Made by a program: the position numbers and the translations under genes
DNA from: an uncultured Myxococcales bacterium
GTDB lineage: Bacteria > Myxococcota_A > Polyangia > Polyangiales > Polyangiaceae
Assembly (NCBI GenBank): GCA_937998045.1
Contig: CALKVG010000126.1
Coordinates: 1-9,534, forward strand
Reading direction: 5' to 3'
Length of the DNA: 9,534 bases
The notes under the pieces: generated by a model
Databases searched by the model: none
Seen by the model: the letters and a program-made list of their open reading frames with translations, nothing else
What the model was told of the DNA's origin: nothing
Shown: positions 6,758 to 9,534 of the stretch, in pieces
Layout: each line of letters opens with the position of its first letter
Numbering within the stretch: the first letter of the stretch is position 1

Positions 6758-6782
6758 TGCGCCATGGTGCAGTCCGATCGGA
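6758..6782. promoter_or_regulatory. Two adjacent dyads before the WYL regulator gene
   Basis: TGCGCCATGGTGCA (6758-6771; six of seven positions pair) is followed after one base by the perfect palindrome TCCGATCGGA (6773-6782). They end two bases before the AGGA that serves as ribosome site for the regulator starting at 6797. Regulators of this type often control their own gene, so these are plausible operator sites. No clear -35/-10 pair is seen around them. The 6544-6796 gap otherwise holds two more diverged 21-bp units (6541-6582) and no gene. Confidence 0.3.
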
Positions 6783-6796
6783 TAGGATGACCTTGA

Positions 6797-7807
6797 ATGG
6801 GCCAGCGCACCCCCACCCGGAGCGTTGCGGAGGTGATGGCCGCGTTCCTGCGCCGCAGGACGTGGACGCAAGCGGATCTGGCGCGCGCGGTGGGACTGCG
6901 GGCGGAGGCGCTCCGCAACGTGCTTCGGGAGCTGCGCGACAGCGGCATCCCCCTCGAAAGCGAGAAGGAGCATCCTCACGTGTACTGGCGCATGGCGCGC
7001 GAGTGGTACCCGGGCGGGGTGCTTTTCAAGGCGGAGCACGTGCCCGAGCTGCTGCGCGCGCTGACGCACCTCGCGCGCAGCAAGGCGCGCGATCGTTTGC
7101 TGGATGTCGTGCTGGACCAGCTGCCCGCTCGCGGAAAGCTCGTGGCAAAAGCGCCGGTCGTCTCCCGCACCGCCAGCGAGGGCGAAGAGCAGTACCTGCC
7201 GCTCATCGAGGATGCCGCCGCGAGGAAGGTCGCGATCGCGATGAAGTACATCACGGCTAGCCGCGGCGGAAAGATTGGCGAGCGGCACGTGTCGGTGCAC
7301 GTGGTCGTTGTTGGTCCGCCGCCGCGTTTCATCGCGACGTGCCACCGCAGCGGCGAGCTGCGATGGTTCCGAATCGACGGCATCGTACGCGCGCGCCTCG
7401 ACGAGCTCGAGAAATTCCGCGACTGCGATTCCGGCGCCGTTTCCGAGTTTCGTGCCGCCAGCCTTGACGGGTACAAGGGTTCCGGAGCGCCGGTCCTCTG
7501 TTCGTTCTTCGTTCGCGAGCCTGACGCGAGCTGGGTGCAGAACAACCTGATCGAAGGCATGCGGGTGGAAACACTGCACGGCGGCATCCGCGTCAGCATC
7601 GAGACGAGCGGCCTGCCGCGCCTCGCGCGCTTCGTCGTGAGCCTCGGCGATGCCGCGCAGCCCGAGACGGCGACGCTAGCGGAGGCCGTCGCGGAGCTCG
7701 CGCGTGGTGCGCTGAACCAGGCCGAGGCTGCCTTGCGCGACGGAGAAAAAGGGCAAGGTTCCCAGCCTGTTGCCCGAGCTCCTGCACAGCCGCGCAGCGA
7801 TGTCTAA
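6797..7807 (+). CDS. WYL-domain transcriptional regulator
   Basis: This 336-residue protein has an N-terminal winged-helix DNA-binding domain at about 8-66 (WTQADLARAV then LRNVLRELRDSG as the helix-turn-helix). A WYL domain follows at about 133-202, ending in the typical RWFRIDGIVRARL, and then a WCX-like C-terminal region at about 231-285. WYL domains are thought to sense nucleic acid or nucleotide ligands, and members such as BrxR and CapW control phage-defence genes. The W-Y-L triplet itself is replaced by R177-F178-I179, although F191 and R192 of the FR motif remain. The last 20 residues look disordered. ATG 6797 follows AGGA by 9 bases. It lies 80 bp ahead of the nuclease-like gene on the same strand, which it may regulate; that is inferred from position. 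Confidence 0.88.
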   Translation: MGQRTPTRSVAEVMAAFLRRRTWTQADLARAVGLRAEALRNVLRELRDSGIPLESEKEHPHVYWRMAREWYPGGVLFKAEHVPELLRALTHLARSKARDRLLDVVLDQLPARGKLVAKAPVVSRTASEGEEQYLPLIEDAAARKVAIAMKYITASRGGKIGERHVSVHVVVVGPPPRFIATCHRSGELRWFRIDGIVRARLDELEKFRDCDSGAVSEFRAASLDGYKGSGAPVLCSFFVREPDASWVQNNLIEGMRVETLHGGIRVSIETSGLPRLARFVVSLGDAAQPETATLAEAVAELARGALNQAEAALRDGEKGQGSQPVARAPAQPRSDV

Positions 7808-7887
7808 CCGCGTGGCCGCTTGGCCGAAGGACCGGGGGCATCTTCCCGGCGTGCGCCGATTCGATGGCGCCTCCAGGAGAGATGACG

Positions 7888-9486
7888 ATGACTGCCATAG
7901 GCCCCGTCCCCCCCACGTCGGCGACGTCCGCAACCGATATCCCGTTGTCTCCGAGCGCTCCGGCGCCCGCCAACGAGAACGCATCGGTCGTCCGCCTGGC
8001 GATTCGCGTAACGGACCCCGAAGTGGTCCATGAACTTCGCCAACGTACGGAGGGATCCGAGCGGGAGAGCTTCGCCCAGCAGGCGCTCCGCATCGGTGTC
8101 CTGGCGATGCGCCAGGCCAGCGGGGCGCTGGATGCGCAGTCGATCCAGCGCGAAGGCGAGCGCATGTTGTCGTCCGTTCGGGAGGCGCTCGCCGCACACA
8201 CGACGCATGCGACAGCGGCCCTCGGGCAACTCCTAGGCACGTATTTGGATCCCACCTCGGGTTCGCTGCCGCAGCGCCTGGAGCGCCTCGTCAAGAGCGA
8301 CGGCGAGCTCGAAGCGCTGCTGGCAAAGCACGTCGACGGAGATCGCTCTGCGATCGCGCAGACTCTCGCGCGGAAGGTTGGAGAGGAGAGCGCGCTCTTC
8401 AAGCTCCTGTCTCCGGCCAGCGCGCAAGGGCTGGTCGCCACGTTGTCGCGAGCGATCGACGATGCGTTGCGCGCGCAGCGCGAGGAGGTGCTCCGCCAGT
8501 TCTCGCTGGACCGACCCGACTCGGCGCTCGCGCGCATGGTGAACGAGATCGCCGGTGCGAACGGCAAGCTGCGAGGGCAGCTCGCGAGCGACGTGGCAGC
8601 CGTGGCCAACGCGCTGTCGTTCGACAACGAGCAAGGTCCGCTGAGTCGCTTTGTCGCGCGCGTCGAGAAGGCGCAGCGCAGCATCCTGGACCAGTTCTCC
8701 CTGGACTGCGAAGGCTCGGCGATGCGGAGGCTCGCGTCGGCGCTCGACGACACGCGGGCCACGGTGGAAAAGAGCCTCACGCTGAACGACAAGTCGTCGC
8801 CGCTGTCGCTCCTCCGCGACGAGCTGATGGCCGCGGTGGCGACGTTTGCGCAGTCGAACGCGCAGTTTCAGAGCGACGTCCGTGCGACCCTCGCCACGTT
8901 CAAGGTGCGCCGCGAGGAGGAGGCGCGGAGCTCGCAGCACGGGCACACCTTCGAATACGACGCCGGGGAGGTCCTGCAGATCGAGGCGCAGCACGTCGGG
9001 GACGTGTGCGACCGGCTCTCCGGCACGCCGGGGCGCGAGGGCAGAAAGACCGGCGACTACGTCGTCACGCTGGGACCCGAAAGCGCAGCGCCGGGCGCGC
9101 GCATCGTGTTCGAATGCAAGGCGGAGAAGGGCTACACGGAGGCCGAGGCGCTCGACGAGCTCGCGCTGGCGAGGAAGAACCGGGAGGCGCAGGTGGGCGT
9201 CTTCGTCGTCGCGCGCGAGAGCGCGAAGGAGGGGTTCGCGGCCTTCCGCAGGGTAGGGAAGGACCTCCTGGTCGTATGGGACTCCCAAGATCCCGGCACG
9301 GATGTGTACTTGAAGGGCGCCTTCTCCATTGCCAGAGCGCTCGTCGTGCAGCAGCATGGTGCGGCTGTTCGGTCGGACGCCGACCTACGGGAGATCGAGC
9401 AGAGCGCGCGTGCCATCGAGCGACTCGTGACCACCGTGGAGAGCATCGCGCACGACGCGCGCAACATCGTGAAGAAGGGGACCAAG
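7888..9486 (+). CDS. Coiled-coil protein with C-terminal PD-(D/E)XK nuclease-like domain (3' end missing)
   Basis: The first 533 residues are present. Residues 1-35 are Pro/Ser/Thr-rich and look disordered; about 40-345 are helical and coiled-coil-like; about 353-430 look like a PD-(D/E)XK fold. In that fold HTFEYDAGE (353-361) forms the first helix, GDY supplies D390, and VFECK supplies E409 and K411, then a helix (EALDELALARKNREA) and strand (GVFVVAR). This arrangement recalls RmuC and DUF2130 proteins, which also join a coiled coil to such a core; DNA is the expected substrate, but cleavage is unproven. A C-terminal helical segment follows. The helical part repeats a motif near F-S-L-D-x3-S-A-L-x-R-L. 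ATG 7888 is preferred over 7882 because AGGAG (7875-7879) is 8 bases away. Genomic sequence stops at 9486; the frame runs on into adapter bases, and those 16 codons are not real. Confidence 0.85.
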
Positions 9487-9534
9487 CTGTCTCTTATACA
9501 CATCTCCGAGCCCACGAGACAGGCAGAAATCTCG
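9487..9534 (+). other. Nextera sequencing adapter left on the contig end
   Basis: CTGTCTCTTATACACATCT at 9487-9505 is the 19-base Tn5 mosaic end used in Nextera libraries. It is followed by CCGAGCCCACGAGAC (9506-9520, the Read 2 adapter part), AGGCAGAA (9521-9528, matching a standard i7 index), and ATCTCG (start of the P7 flank). The order matches read-through into the adapter. On the minus strand it produces the artefact peptide MGSEMCIRDS, from a start at 9515. Confidence 0.98.

Noticed and set aside
5646..6785. Plus-strand open frame of 379 codons through the whole repeat region
   Set aside because: Its third codon positions are only about half GC, unlike the real genes here, and it is in the frame next to the one with gene-like codon structure. 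The openness follows from the 21-bp period.
5183..7579. Minus-strand open frame of 798 codons across the array, its flanks and the WYL gene
   Set aside because: It runs antisense over two well-supported genes. It stays open because of high GC and a repeat period divisible by three; the product is low-complexity and resembles no family.
7832..7849. CCGGG/CCCGG hairpin between the WYL and nuclease-like genes
   Set aside because: A 5-bp GC stem is expected by chance at this base composition, and no T-run follows.
9132..9515. Minus-strand frame of 127 codons starting MGSEMCIRDS
   Set aside because: Its start is encoded by the sequencing adapter and the rest is antisense to the nuclease-like gene.

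Overview
The window is GC-rich DNA with the dense, short-gap gene layout of a large-genome proteobacterium or myxobacterium. A Myxococcota (Polyangia-like) source is my best inference. It rests on base composition, on an NtrC-type regulator beside Ala/Arg-rich proteins, and on a TPR lipoprotein; no marker gene is present to prove it. The right end is a contig end from a Nextera library: bases 9487-9534 are sequencing adapter, not genome.

Left part (1-5573), ordinary chromosomal genes. A leftward NtrC-type sigma-54 response regulator is cut off by the window start (1-756). It is separated by a dyad-containing gap from a rightward four-helix membrane protein (953-1423). That gene converges, with 5 bp between, on a leftward two-gene operon: 3-hydroxybutyryl-CoA dehydrogenase (3127-2234) followed by enoyl-CoA hydratase (2205-1429), which catalyse consecutive steps of beta-oxidation or butanoate metabolism. 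Divergent from that operon, and apparently sharing its start-codon bases, is a TPR lipoprotein (3126-4019). A complete NAD(P)-dependent aldehyde dehydrogenase follows (4068-5573).

Middle part (5574-6796), the strange region. A tandem array with a strict 21-bp period runs in one unbroken phase from about 5743 to 6582, close to 40 units. Its core (5848-6120) is nearly exact and AT-richer than its surroundings. Its right half (6142-6540) is diverged and encodes exactly 19 heptads of a coiled-coil-like protein. Both the ATG and the TAG stop sit at heptad position 1. The same reading phase runs through the exact core as heptads such as I-E-T-S-L-G-Q, but two identical units there carry in-frame TGA codons.

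Right part (6797-9486), a likely accessory cassette in the same orientation as the heptad ORF. It holds a WYL-domain regulator with an atypical WYL triad, and then a long coiled-coil protein with a C-terminal PD-(D/E)XK-type nuclease core (D390, E409, K411) whose 3' end is lost at the contig end. WYL regulators often sit beside defence genes, so a repeat protein, WYL regulator and nuclease-like protein together are a reasonable candidate for an undescribed system. That grouping is inference from neighbourhood and orientation only.
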